Shown in pieces: positions 43,893 through 52,947 of a DNA stretch of 64,000 nt. Positions within the stretch are counted from its first letter, which is position 1. Each line of letters starts with the position of its first letter. The notes under the pieces were generated by a model. It saw only the letters and a program-made list of their open reading frames with translations, did no database searches and had not been told where the DNA came from. This stretch comes from Alkalihalobacterium sp048323755 (lineage in GTDB: Bacteria > Bacillota > Bacilli > Bacillales > Bacillaceae_F): positions 62,001 to 126,000 of the forward strand of contig NZ_JBLWFS010000011.1 in assembly GCF_048323755.1 (NCBI RefSeq), written 5' to 3'. The position numbers were made by a program, and so were the translations under genes.

Positions 43893-46112
43893 TTACACCT
43901 TTTTGATTGGAGCAAATTTGGCTACTAACCGTTTGACACCTACTGGCTTTGGAAAGGCAATATCAAGCTCGATATGTTCTCCTTGGCCTTTTGTGCTCAC
44001 TACAGTGCCAATTCCCCACTTCCCATGTTCTGCTTTATCTCCTACTGACCATTGGAAGCCTTCCCCACCTGATGAGGAAGCGACCGGTCGACTAGCAGCA
44101 ACATTTCGTTTTGGCGCACCAAATGAGCTTGGTCGTGAAGTTTTTGCCCAGACCGGCTCTGGTTTTGCCGGTTCTTCTAGACACGACTCTGGGATCTCTT
44201 TTAAGAAACGAGATGGAGCATTTGTACTCGTACGTCCAAATAACGTACGACTTCTTGCATTCGTTAAGAATAATTGCTGCTCAGCTCGAGTGATTCCTAC
44301 ATAAGCTAAGCGGCGTTCTTCTTCCATTTCTTCTTCTTCGAAAAGAGATCGGCTGTGAGGAAAGACGCCTTCTTCCATTCCAATAATAAATACAATGGGG
44401 AATTCTAATCCTTTTGCCGAGTGCATCGTCATCAAAGTAACCACTTCTGTTGGCTTTTCATTATCTTCATCAAGTTTGTCAATATCAGCCACAAGAGCAA
44501 GGTCAGTTAAAAAGGCAATTAACGATTTATCCTCACTATTTTTTTCAAAATCGACCGTTACCGATAAAAACTCATCAATATTCTCTAAGCGACTTTGCGC
44601 TTCTAATGTTTTTTCATTTTTTAACATGTCTCGGTAGCCTGATTTCTCAAGGACTTCCTCTACTAGTTCAGTAACGGATAAGTACTCCTGCATATTGATC
44701 CAGTTGTTCATCTGTTTTGAAAAATCTTCGAGCTTACCGACCACTCGTGCGCTTAAACCAACTTGTTCAATTTCTTGTAATACTTTAAACATTGAGATCC
44801 CTTGGTCTGCTCCATATTCTAGAATACGGTCAACCGTGGCCGCCCCAATTCCTCGTTTTGGAACATTGATAATCCGTTGTAAGCTAATATCGTCATCAGG
44901 GTTCCCAATAAGACGTAAGTAAGCTAATACATCTTTAATTTCTTTACGATCATAGAATTTCGTTCCGCCGACGATGTTATATTCAATGTTCGATTTAACG
45001 AGCAATTCCTCCATGACACGCGATTGTGCGTTGGTACGGTAAAGGATCGCTATATCAGAATTACTATGGCCATTACGTGTGACTTCTCTAATTTTTCCGA
45101 TGACGTAATACGCTTCATCTTGCTCGGTATCCGCTTCATAACGGACAATTTTACATCCTTCGTCATTTTCAGTCCAAAGCTTTTTCGGCTTTCTTTTCAA
45201 GTTATTTTCTATAACTTTATTGGCTGCCTCTAAAATGGTTTTGGTTGAGCGGTAATTTTGCTCTAATAGTATAACCGCTGCTGTTGGATAATCTTGTTCA
45301 AATGAAAGAATGTTTGCAATGTCTGCTCCACGCCAGCGATAAATTGACTGATCCGAGTCCCCGACAACACAAATGTTTTTATATTTTTCAGCTAGCATAT
45401 TCACTAATACATATTGTGCTTTGTTTGTATCTTGATACTCATCAACGTGAATATATTGGAACTTTCTTTGATAATACTCTAGTACTTCAGGTACTAGCTT
45501 AAATAATCGAATGGTTGTCATAATCAGGTCATCAAAATCCAAGGACTGATTTTTCTTTAATTGTTTTTCATATTCTACATACACTTCTGCTGCTGTTTGA
45601 TCATATAACCCACTTGCCGTTTTTGAAAATTCTTCAGCACGCTTTAATTCATTCTTGGCTGAACTAATAGTACCAAGAATACTTCTAGGTTCGAATTTTT
45701 TCGGGTCAATATTCTTCGTTTTTAAGATTTGCTTTATAACAGACAATTGATCGGATCCATCTAAAATTGTAAAGTTTCTACTAAATCCAATTCGATCAAT
45801 ATCTCTACGTAAAATCCGTACGCACATCGAGTGGAAGGTCGAAATCCAAATATTCTCAGCTGTTCCTCCTACAATTTGAGCCACACGATCCTTCATTTCA
45901 CGGGCTGCTTTATTCGTAAATGTAATTGCTAGAACATTATAGGGCGCTATTCCTTTTTCTCGAATAATATAAGCAATCCGATGAGTTAATACTCTCGTTT
46001 TTCCACTTCCAGCACCAGCCATCAATAATAAGGGACCATCTGTATGCTGCACAGCTTTCCTTTGCTCTGGGTTTAATCCTGCTAACATCTTTTCCATTAA
46101 CTTACTTTGCAC
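43893..46112 (-). CDS. pcrA: ATP-dependent DNA helicase PcrA
   Basis: Superfamily 1A 3'-5' helicase of DNA repair and rolling-circle replication, 739 residues, equal to B. subtilis PcrA. LLLMAGAGSGKTRVL is the Walker A motif; VDEYQDTN is motif II; QNYRSTKTI and MTMHSAKGLEFP are motifs IV and V. The C-terminal Tudor-like segment binds RNA polymerase. The GTG at 46112, after GGTGG, was preferred to the ATG at 46130, which lacks a ribosome binding site; an ATG at 46097 remains possible. Confidence 0.95.
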   Translation of the reverse strand: MQSKLMEKMLAGLNPEQRKAVQHTDGPLLLMAGAGSGKTRVLTHRIAYIIREKGIAPYNVLAITFTNKAAREMKDRVAQIVGGTAENIWISTFHSMCVRILRRDIDRIGFSRNFTILDGSDQLSVIKQILKTKNIDPKKFEPRSILGTISSAKNELKRAEEFSKTASGLYDQTAAEVYVEYEKQLKKNQSLDFDDLIMTTIRLFKLVPEVLEYYQRKFQYIHVDEYQDTNKAQYVLVNMLAEKYKNICVVGDSDQSIYRWRGADIANILSFEQDYPTAAVILLEQNYRSTKTILEAANKVIENNLKRKPKKLWTENDEGCKIVRYEADTEQDEAYYVIGKIREVTRNGHSNSDIAILYRTNAQSRVMEELLVKSNIEYNIVGGTKFYDRKEIKDVLAYLRLIGNPDDDISLQRIINVPKRGIGAATVDRILEYGADQGISMFKVLQEIEQVGLSARVVGKLEDFSKQMNNWINMQEYLSVTELVEEVLEKSGYRDMLKNEKTLEAQSRLENIDEFLSVTVDFEKNSEDKSLIAFLTDLALVADIDKLDEDNEKPTEVVTLMTMHSAKGLEFPIVFIIGMEEGVFPHSRSLFEEEEMEEERRLAYVGITRAEQQLFLTNARSRTLFGRTSTNAPSRFLKEIPESCLEEPAKPEPVWAKTSRPSSFGAPKRNVAASRPVASSSGGEGFQWSVGDKAEHGKWGIGTVVSTKGQGEHIELDIAFPKPVGVKRLVAKFAPIKKV

Positions 46113-46178
46113 AATCCCACCACCAAACATATGTTCTTATTCTATCTATTTTACTTTAGTATTTGTTTTGCAACAACT

Positions 46179-46865
46179 CTATTTTTTTACGGTACGCACC
46201 GTAGCAATTGCAGCTTTTATATTATCATAGATGATATTTCCTACGATGACTGTATCAGCAAACTGCGCCATTTCTTCGGCTTGGTCTGCATTCGTTATGC
46301 CCCCGCCGTAAAATAAGCGGGTATCTTTCAACACATCTTTTACCGCTTCTACAACTGATACTTCTCCATACATTCCACTATATTCAATATAAAATATAGG
46401 TAACTGGTACATGTTCTCTGCCATTCGTGCATACGCGACAACATCTTCTTCTTGTAAATTTGTATCTGAATTCGTTAATTGGGCAACTTTGGCATCTGGA
46501 TTAAGAATACAATATCCTTCCATTACAATTTCATCCCAATTCATAATCGGACCATACTCTTTTACAGCTTGATGATGAAGTTTCGTGATCCACTGCGTAT
46601 CATTACTGTTTAAAACAGTTGGAATAAAATAATGATCGAATCCTGGTGTCAATGATTCGAGATTTGAAACTTCTAACGCGCAAGGTACTGAATACCGGCG
46701 AATTCTTGCCAATAAACTAAGGGTATTATCTAGGGTTACTCCATCTGTTCCTCCTACAATAATTCCATCTGTTCCAGACTCACAAATTGCCTCTAAATCC
46801 TCATCACTAATTTCTTTATTCGGATCTAATTTAAAGGCATGCTTCCAATCTTTATATTCAAGCAT
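46179..46865 (-). CDS. pcrB: Heptaprenylglyceryl-phosphate synthase PcrB
   Basis: TIM-barrel prenyltransferase, 228 residues, equal in length to the B. subtilis enzyme. It joins heptaprenyl diphosphate to glycerol 1-phosphate. Motifs DGIIVGGTDGV, the EYSGMYG substrate loop and LFYGGGITNADQA of the phosphate-binding loop are present. The ATG at 46865 follows GGAGG; a longer frame to 46892 is not supported. pcrA follows about 66 bp later. Confidence 0.93.
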   Translation of the reverse strand: MLEYKDWKHAFKLDPNKEISDEDLEAICESGTDGIIVGGTDGVTLDNTLSLLARIRRYSVPCALEVSNLESLTPGFDHYFIPTVLNSNDTQWITKLHHQAVKEYGPIMNWDEIVMEGYCILNPDAKVAQLTNSDTNLQEEDVVAYARMAENMYQLPIFYIEYSGMYGEVSVVEAVKDVLKDTRLFYGGGITNADQAEEMAQFADTVIVGNIIYDNIKAAIATVRTVKK

Positions 46866-47053
46866 GACTATTTCCTCCATCATCGAAAACATTTATCTAC
46901 ACTGAATGATTATATCAAAAATTAGATATCAATCTAAGGATACACCCACGAAAAAAATATTGGTACATTTTTGGACTAAAAACTAACATTTTAAAAATTA
47001 GGTTGGTATACTATACAAAATGATTTCGGTTCGAACGATTAGGAGGTTTTCAA

Positions 47054-48787
47054 TTGAATATCGGCAATAACATCTATGATTATATTCATAGTGCATCTAC
47101 AGCTAAAAAAGCAGATCTTGTCATAACGAATGGAAAAGTAATTGATGTATTTAATGGGGAAATTATCGAAGAGGACGTAGCAATTACAAAAGGAAAAATC
47201 GTTGGAATTGGTTCCTATGAAGGCCATTCCACATTTGATGCTAAAGGTGGTTATATATGTCCTGCTTTTATTGATGGTCATGTCCATATCGAATCATCCA
47301 TGCTTACCCCGCAGCAGCTAGAAAAAGTTCTTGTTCCTCATGGGGTTACTACATTGATTGCTGACCCACATGAAATTGCAAATGTTGCAGGAACAGAAGG
47401 CATTCAATATTTAATTGAAAGCAGCAGGGAGTCTTTATTAGATATTTATTTTATGATCCCATCCTGTGTTCCTGCCACTTCATTTGAAAATGCCGGTGCT
47501 GTCCTTGAGGCAGAAGATATTGTACCTTTTTATAACGACCAAAATGTATTAGGACTAGCTGAAGTGATGGATTTTCCTGCTGTCTTAAATGGTAGTGAGC
47601 AGATGGTGAACAAGCTAATTTCTGCAACGGAACACGGTAAATTGATTGATGGTCATGCAGCGGGTTTAGATACATATGGAATTAATACATATCGAGTCGC
47701 AGGTATCCAAACGGATCACGAAGCTGTTAATGCAGAAGAAGCTAAAATTCGGTTGCAACGTGGGATGTATTTAATGATTAGAGAAGGGTCAGTCGCTAAA
47801 GATCTACAAGCCCTCCTTCCGGTCGTAACTGAACGGAACTCAAGGCGTTGCTTATTCGTAACAGATGATAAACATCTAGATGATCTAGTAGAAGAAGGAA
47901 GCATTGATCACAATGTTCGCTTAGCCATTGCCGAGGGGTTAGATCCGATACAAGCAATTTCAATGGCGACTCTTAATGCTGCAGAATGTTTCCAATTACG
48001 AAACAAAGGCGCAATTGCGCCTGGCTATGATGCCGACTTGCTTATTCTTTCAGACCTTAATCAAGTTGCAATTGAGGACGTATTTCTAAAAGGCGAGCAC
48101 ATCGTTCAGAAGAGAGTACTTATCGAAAGTGCCACAAACAAAAAGGATATAATGATACCTCAATCTCTGAAGAAAAGTGTGCACATTCAGCCCGTTACGA
48201 AAGAAGACTTTAACATCTCATTAAACGGGAAAACAGCGAACATCATTGAAGTCATTCCTAATTCACTAATTACTAATCATCTAAATGAGGAAGTGTCTTC
48301 CATAGATGGCTCATTTGTCCCTTCTATTAAAAAAGACCAACTGAAATTGGCGGTTATTGAGCGGCATCATGCAACTGGAAATATTGGGCTTGGTATAGTG
48401 AAAGGCATGCGATTAAAGGAAGGCGCGATTGCAACGACGATCGCTCACGATTCACATAATATTATTGTTTGCGGTACGAATGATGATGACATGTTAGAAG
48501 CGATTTCTATGATCGAAGACATGCAGGGAGGAATAGCAATCGTTAAAAACGGTAAGTCAGTTTGCAGTCTATCATTACCGATTTGCGGGTTATTAACGGA
48601 CCAGCACTACGAGGAGACATTAAAACAAATCAATGCGTTAAATACCTCACTGGCTGAAGTCGGATTCTCGGGTAACTTTAATCCATTTTTAACGTTGTCC
48701 TTCTTAGCCCTACCCGTTATCCCCGACTTGAAGCTAACCGATACAGGTCTTTTCCAAGTCAAACAATTCAAGCATATAACTATATAG
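47054..48787 (+). CDS. adeC: Adenine deaminase AdeC
   Basis: Converts adenine to hypoxanthine and ammonia for purine salvage; 577 residues. The amidohydrolase metal site shows as FIDGHVHIESSML, GLAEVMDFPAV, IDGHAAGL, TDHEAVNAEEA and FVTDDKHLDDL. TTG 47054 follows AGGAGG. The gene is on the plus strand between divergent pcrB and converging yerC. Candidate -10 TATACT lies near 47009. Confidence 0.93.
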   Translation: MNIGNNIYDYIHSASTAKKADLVITNGKVIDVFNGEIIEEDVAITKGKIVGIGSYEGHSTFDAKGGYICPAFIDGHVHIESSMLTPQQLEKVLVPHGVTTLIADPHEIANVAGTEGIQYLIESSRESLLDIYFMIPSCVPATSFENAGAVLEAEDIVPFYNDQNVLGLAEVMDFPAVLNGSEQMVNKLISATEHGKLIDGHAAGLDTYGINTYRVAGIQTDHEAVNAEEAKIRLQRGMYLMIREGSVAKDLQALLPVVTERNSRRCLFVTDDKHLDDLVEEGSIDHNVRLAIAEGLDPIQAISMATLNAAECFQLRNKGAIAPGYDADLLILSDLNQVAIEDVFLKGEHIVQKRVLIESATNKKDIMIPQSLKKSVHIQPVTKEDFNISLNGKTANIIEVIPNSLITNHLNEEVSSIDGSFVPSIKKDQLKLAVIERHHATGNIGLGIVKGMRLKEGAIATTIAHDSHNIIVCGTNDDDMLEAISMIEDMQGGIAIVKNGKSVCSLSLPICGLLTDQHYEETLKQINALNTSLAEVGFSGNFNPFLTLSFLALPVIPDLKLTDTGLFQVKQFKHITI

Positions 48788-48799
48788 AGGAAAAAAAGA

Positions 48800-48847
48800 G
48801 GTGCCAGGCACCTTTAACACTGTACAGTGTTGAAGGTGCCTGGCACC
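48800..48847. terminator. Exceptionally stable bidirectional hairpin between adeC and yerC
   Basis: GGTGCCAGGCACCTT pairs with AAGGTGCCTGGCACC; between them AACACTGT-ACAGTGTT is itself self-complementary, so almost all 48 bases can pair. Each outer arm, GGTGCC-A-GGCACC, is also a local palindrome. AAAAAAA before it and GGGTTTTTATT after it give run-of-T ends in both directions. Confidence 0.8.
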
Positions 48848-48853
48848 GGGTTT

Positions 48854-49165
48854 TTATTCTTTTTCTTCTTTGGTTTCGCCGTGAACTCGGTCTAATGTCA
48901 TTTTATAACCGTCGTTACCATAGTTGAGACAACGTTTTACTCGTGAAATCGTAGCAGTACTTGCACCTGTTTCGGTTTCTATTTTATGGTACGTGTATCC
49001 TAATTGAAGCATACGAGCTACTTCTAAACGTTGAGCTAACGATTGGATCTCATTTATTGTACATAAGTCATCAAAAAACTGATAACATTCCTCTAGATCA
49101 TTTAGCGATAATATTGCATTAAATAGTTGGTCTAGTTCTTTCCCACGTAACTTATTAATTTGCAA
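48854..49165 (-). CDS. yerC: YerC/YecD-family TrpR-like regulator
   Basis: A 103-residue helix-turn-helix protein with the TrpR-superfamily fold. QSLAQRLEVARMLQLGYTYHKI is followed by the recognition helix GASTATISRVKRCLNYG. I chose TTG 49165, six bases after GAGGTG, giving the MQINKLRGKELDQLF N-terminus; GTG 49174 is the alternative. The target and ligand are not established. It is 15 bases downstream of yerB and is likely co-transcribed. Confidence 0.88.
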   Translation of the reverse strand: MQINKLRGKELDQLFNAILSLNDLEECYQFFDDLCTINEIQSLAQRLEVARMLQLGYTYHKIETETGASTATISRVKRCLNYGNDGYKMTLDRVHGETKEEKE

Positions 49166-49180
49166 TGTTTTCACCTCTTC

Positions 49181-50224
49181 CTATTCTTCAATAATTACTC
49201 TTTGTTCAATCTTTTCTGGAATAATATTAATCCACGTCTGCCCTGGTACTAACTTCACCAGCTCACCATTCTTCTCAGGCAATATTTTCCCGTCTTTATT
49301 CACCCAATCTACTTCGATTGCTACACCTTTTTGTAACAATAGTCCTTTACCGCCTGATGTTAAATCGATCTTACGTCGGCCTTGATCATCTATGACTTCA
49401 TGCTTTGTCTCAACAACAAAGATGTTATGAATAGCCAGTGGGTCTGACGTTGCATAATCTACAGCATGATAAGAACCATTATACCGTGAAAATGTTTTAT
49501 TAGCTTGATCATACTTATAAGTTACATCATAAAGGTTATGATAGTCGATCGTTACGCTGTCGGCAGTGCTTCCTTCAAGTTCAACATCAACATCTTCATA
49601 GAAGGTTAACGGTGCCGGTTCACCCATTAGATTATACCCCTTGGCTTCTAACCCCTTCATAATATTATCATACGTAATATACGAATTGTGAGGAGCTTTT
49701 CGTTCAGATGAACGCTTAAACAAGGCGCCATCATTATTACCTTCTATACCATTTAGGTAATCTGTCTCATTTTGTATAAGCAGCCTTTCTTTAGCGTCAG
49801 GACTCCAGCCATGACTTACGAAAAATGCATCGTAGCCCTTGGCTAAGTCAATGTGATACCCTCTCGCACTTCGCACTGGTCCAACGTTTTCTGGCTGCAT
49901 ACTATGATAGATCGCGACTAGACGAGTGATTTCATATTCTGAAAGAACTTCATATACAACATCCGCCTCTAACAAACCTGACTGCGGTCTAGCTTGACGA
50001 TGATTATTAATCGTTACAGCAAATGGGCGCTGGTCAATTGCTGAATCAGTTGGAATGCCTGTTAACGGAAAAGTTGCCTCATATTCAACAACCTCTTCTT
50101 TAGGCTCTTCTTGTTTAACAGGATCAATATCATCTTGAACCGTTTCTTTATCTTTTTTGCATCCTGTCATGCTGATCGTTATTGCTAACACTGCTGTTAA
50201 TAATAATTTCGATGAATTCTTCAA
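49181..50224 (-). CDS. yerB: YerB-family (DUF3048) lipoprotein
   Basis: A 347-residue secreted lipoprotein with lipobox MTGC (Cys22) and an acidic linker. The DUF3048 domain begins around FPLTGIPTDSAIDQRPFAVTIN, with GPVRSARGYHIDLAKGYDAF and KAPHNSYITYD. The function is unknown. It lies between yerA and yerC, in the B. subtilis order. Confidence 0.9.
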   Translation of the reverse strand: MKNSSKLLLTAVLAITISMTGCKKDKETVQDDIDPVKQEEPKEEVVEYEATFPLTGIPTDSAIDQRPFAVTINNHRQARPQSGLLEADVVYEVLSEYEITRLVAIYHSMQPENVGPVRSARGYHIDLAKGYDAFFVSHGWSPDAKERLLIQNETDYLNGIEGNNDGALFKRSSERKAPHNSYITYDNIMKGLEAKGYNLMGEPAPLTFYEDVDVELEGSTADSVTIDYHNLYDVTYKYDQANKTFSRYNGSYHAVDYATSDPLAIHNIFVVETKHEVIDDQGRRKIDLTSGGKGLLLQKGVAIEVDWVNKDGKILPEKNGELVKLVPGQTWINIIPEKIEQRVIIEE

Positions 50225-50270
50225 TGATTACACGACCTTTGACCCATAATGATAATTGTTCTTTAATAGT

Positions 50271-52013
50271 TTAACGCATAATTGAAGGAAAGAGTACTTT
50301 TTTATTATAAACGTCATAAATTCCATGTTGTGTTACCCGAATGTACGGTAAATGTGTAGACGAGAAAAATAATAAACTATAAATAGGATCTTCGTATGCA
50401 TAACCACGTTTCTTTAATTCTCTAACAAGACCTTTCTCTTGCTCAATTACTTCTTCCATTGCTTGGTCGGACATAATTCCCGTTAAACTTAAAGGAATAG
50501 CACTAATGACTTCCCCGTCTTCAACAAGGACAATACCTCCACCTTGTTGTTTTAATTGTTTAAACGCAAACATCATATCTTTTTTATTTTTTCCGATTAC
50601 CACGATATCGCCTGTATTCGAAAACGAACTCGCAAAACCAGAAACTTTATTGCCGAAACCTTTTATTATGGTATTAATCCGCCATTTACCTTTTCGATCG
50701 AGTAAGACAAAAAAGCTCTCATTGTGTTCCTTAGATAGATTTTCACCTGTTCCTTCAACCGTTATCTGGAATGGCTTAAGAATAACAGAGTTCACTAATT
50801 CGATCCCCATTGGCATTGAAAAATGAAGGTCCTCTTCTGTAATATCCCAATCTAACTGCAATGGTCTCATCTCATATTGATCCCACGGAAAACTTTCATA
50901 ATTTTGGACAATAGCATTATCGCGAACAACCCATTGACCTTTTGCCATTACTGAAGTAGGGACAGGGTTGTCTTTTTCTGATAAAAAGTTTAGATGTGCA
51001 ATTCGTCCTGGTGCAATCATTCCAATCTTATAGTCTAAATTATAGTATTTAGCCACATTATAAGATGCCATGTTGTAAGCTTCGACTAGAGGGACACCAC
51101 TTTCAATGGCAATTTGAATTAAATGGTCAATTACTCCTCGCTCATAAAATGTAGGAGTCGAACCATCAGTAGTTAATAAACAGTTCGTAAAATCATCTAC
51201 ACCCAATTCCAACATTTCTTTTAACAACCTTGGTAAATCGGGACGAATAGAGGAGTGTCGTAAAGATGTAGTGTACCCTAGATTTAACCTCATGACCGCA
51301 TCTTCACCTGTCATCGCTTCGTGATCTGAAGTTACACCTAATAATGCCATTTGAGTAAGCGTTCGTTCAGACGCTCCAGGAAAGTGTCCTTCAATCGGCT
51401 TTCGTAAGCGCCTTGTTTCTTGCATCCAATGAAGAATGGAATCGTCCCCAGCTAACACTTTCGGCCAAGACGTTAGCTCTCCTCCTTGAACGACAAGATG
51501 GTGTTCGAGCCAAGCTTTCATTCTCGAATTAGAAAAACACTCTTCCTCCCCGTCTAATTCGGTCTGTGCGTCATAACGACACCACCAGTACATAGAGGTC
51601 GGAAGTTCATCTAGCTCTTCAATCAGCGTAAGCGCTTTCTTTTTTTCAAGATGTAAAAAGAACATTAGATTATCATTAATCAATGTAGTCGTCCCTCGAG
51701 TTGATGCATATTTAGCAAAACTATGGGGATTATATAACTGAAAAGGATGAGCATGCGGTTCAATATACCCTGGTACGATATATTGGTCGCTACAATCAAT
51801 AATAGAAGTCCCTTTATATTGTGTAGGCATTTGGTCTCCTACATAGACGATCCGATCTTCGTAAATCCATATATGGGCTTTAAGCCATTTTTTTCTTACA
51901 CTATTAAGATATGTTGCATTTTTTAATACAACAGTAGGGGCTAACTCTCCACGAATGACCGCTAGTTGTTGTCTTAAAAGTTTCTTTGTCCAACGATAGA
52001 TACGTTCAGCCAT
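50271..52013 (-). CDS. yerA: YerA, adenine-deaminase-like amidohydrolase
   Basis: 580 residues, the same length as B. subtilis YerA. It has an AdeC-like layout but different site residues: IEPHAHPFQLYN in place of HVHIESS, KVLAGDDSILHW at the position of GLAEVMDF, then EGHFPGASE, TSDHEAMTGEDA and LTTDGSTPTFYERG. The ligand set is thus altered, and its substrate is doubtful. ATG 52013 follows GGGTGAAG; a longer frame starts at 52028. A candidate promoter lies upstream. Confidence 0.88.
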   Translation of the reverse strand: MAERIYRWTKKLLRQQLAVIRGELAPTVVLKNATYLNSVRKKWLKAHIWIYEDRIVYVGDQMPTQYKGTSIIDCSDQYIVPGYIEPHAHPFQLYNPHSFAKYASTRGTTTLINDNLMFFLHLEKKKALTLIEELDELPTSMYWWCRYDAQTELDGEEECFSNSRMKAWLEHHLVVQGGELTSWPKVLAGDDSILHWMQETRRLRKPIEGHFPGASERTLTQMALLGVTSDHEAMTGEDAVMRLNLGYTTSLRHSSIRPDLPRLLKEMLELGVDDFTNCLLTTDGSTPTFYERGVIDHLIQIAIESGVPLVEAYNMASYNVAKYYNLDYKIGMIAPGRIAHLNFLSEKDNPVPTSVMAKGQWVVRDNAIVQNYESFPWDQYEMRPLQLDWDITEEDLHFSMPMGIELVNSVILKPFQITVEGTGENLSKEHNESFFVLLDRKGKWRINTIIKGFGNKVSGFASSFSNTGDIVVIGKNKKDMMFAFKQLKQQGGGIVLVEDGEVISAIPLSLTGIMSDQAMEEVIEQEKGLVRELKKRGYAYEDPIYSLLFFSSTHLPYIRVTQHGIYDVYNKKVLFPSIMR

Positions 52014-52048
52014 TTTAACTTCACCCATTTCTACTTGAGCTAATTTAT

Positions 52049-52076
52049 ATTATCGTAACATATTTTCACCGTTTAA
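52049..52076 (-). promoter_or_regulatory. Possible sigma-A promoter of yerA-yerB-yerC
   Basis: On the minus strand TTAAAC (52076-52071), a 16-base spacer and GATAAT (52054-52049), about 35 bases before the yerA start. Confidence 0.4.
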
Positions 52077-52144
52077 CACATTAAAGTTATACAATTTATT
52101 AGAAATTTTACAAAATAGTCTGTCAGAAAGGTGTTGTCAGTGAA

Positions 52145-52423
52145 ATGAAACCAAATATTGGAATGATTAACGCATTTGTTCGTATTACTTGTGGATTTAC
52201 TGTCCTTGCTTGGGCCACAGCAAAGTTAGTGAAAAAACCATATAGAAGTATGCCATTGTTTGTCGCAATGATGGGCGCAATGAAAGTGGCAGAAGGCTTT
52301 ACTCGTTTTTGTCCTTTAACATACATGTTTGAAGAACAAATCGTACAAATGAAAAAACAAAATAATGAACAACAAATGAATGTTGACAGTGAAAAGCTAC
52401 AAGAAACAGTTGATACCATTTAA
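52145..52423 (+). CDS. DUF2892 membrane protein
   Basis: A 92-residue protein starting MKPNIGMINAFVRITCGFTV, with two hydrophobic segments and GAMKVAEGFTRFCPLTYMF, the pattern of YgaP-like DUF2892 proteins (cysteine in RFCP). The C-terminal 30 residues are Gln/Asn/Glu-rich. AAAGGTG lies 11 bases before the ATG. It is divergent from yerA. Function unknown. Confidence 0.8.
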   Translation: MKPNIGMINAFVRITCGFTVLAWATAKLVKKPYRSMPLFVAMMGAMKVAEGFTRFCPLTYMFEEQIVQMKKQNNEQQMNVDSEKLQETVDTI

Positions 52424-52467
52424 GGTTCGTTCATTACTCTATGAACTGACGAACTAAATCATGTCAA

Positions 52468-52612
52468 GAAAAGCGCAAGCAACCGTTAAGCGCCGTAAGG
52501 ACTGGACTGAACAGTAGGAGATAAAGGAAACACGACGATCGCCAGTGAGTCGATGTTGACTTATCGTACGAAGGTGAGGGAAGTCTCGCTAGTCGATGGG
52601 GGCTTGCGCTAG
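52468..52612 (+). repeat. Dispersed repeat family 1, copy C
   Basis: Begins GAAAAGCGCAAGCAACCGTT and ends GGGGGCTTGCGCTAG; the ends GCGCAAGC and GCTTGCGC are complementary, so the RNA could close into one structure. Shared with copies A and B: GGACTGGA, GATAAAGGAAACACGA, TGTTGACTTATCGTACG and GGGAAGTCTCGC. It lies about 45 bp after the DUF2892 stop, in its direction. Confidence 0.8.
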
Positions 52613-52631
52613 AACTACTAATGGAATTTTT

Positions 52632-52716
52632 TTAGCGGACTGAGAGGACGCTATTTGCTTGGAATCCTTTATAAACATCACAAGAATTAGTAAATAACGG
52701 CCCTGGTATCCGCTAA
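52632..52716. repeat. Palindromic repeat family 2, copy 2C
   Basis: TTAGCGGA (52632-52639) and TCCGCTAA (52709-52716) close an imperfect palindrome containing GAGAGGACGCTATTTGCTTGG and AAATAACGGCCC. Like copy 2B it lies shortly after a family 1 copy. The rest of the gap to 52,887 holds no gene or hairpin that I can support well. Confidence 0.65.
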
Positions 52717-52882
52717 CTTTTTGTATAAGAACAATTTCTCAAACTTTTGAGTTATTTTTGCTGGTGTTCACCATCGTAGCATTTCGTTTTTCAACCTTCC
52801 AGTTGCTGAAAGGCGTTTGAAATGACGGTGAGCCTAAATTCAACGTATTTTGACTAAATCATGTCGTTAGCAAAGCTATTAT

Positions 52883-52921
52883 AAAAAAGGAGGCTATCTC
52901 AACCATTTTGAGTACAGCCTC
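52883..52921 (-). terminator. Terminator of the purine operon
   Basis: On the minus strand GAGGCT and CTCAA pair with TTGAG and AGCCTC around a small internal loop (52890-52921), followed by a run of six T (52888-52883). It lies 100 bp after the purD stop. Confidence 0.75.
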
Positions 52922-52947
52922 TCTTATTATAAAGGAGATGAAATTTT

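Noticed and set aside
47020..47045. PurR box before adeC (TTTCGGTTCGAACGATT)
   Set aside because: It has CGAAC-like pieces but neither two PurBoxes with the usual spacing nor a full match to CCGAAC.
6370..52612. CRISPR array from the recurring 140-bp sequence
   Set aside because: The copies are tens of kilobases apart, long, and have no spacer pattern or cas genes.
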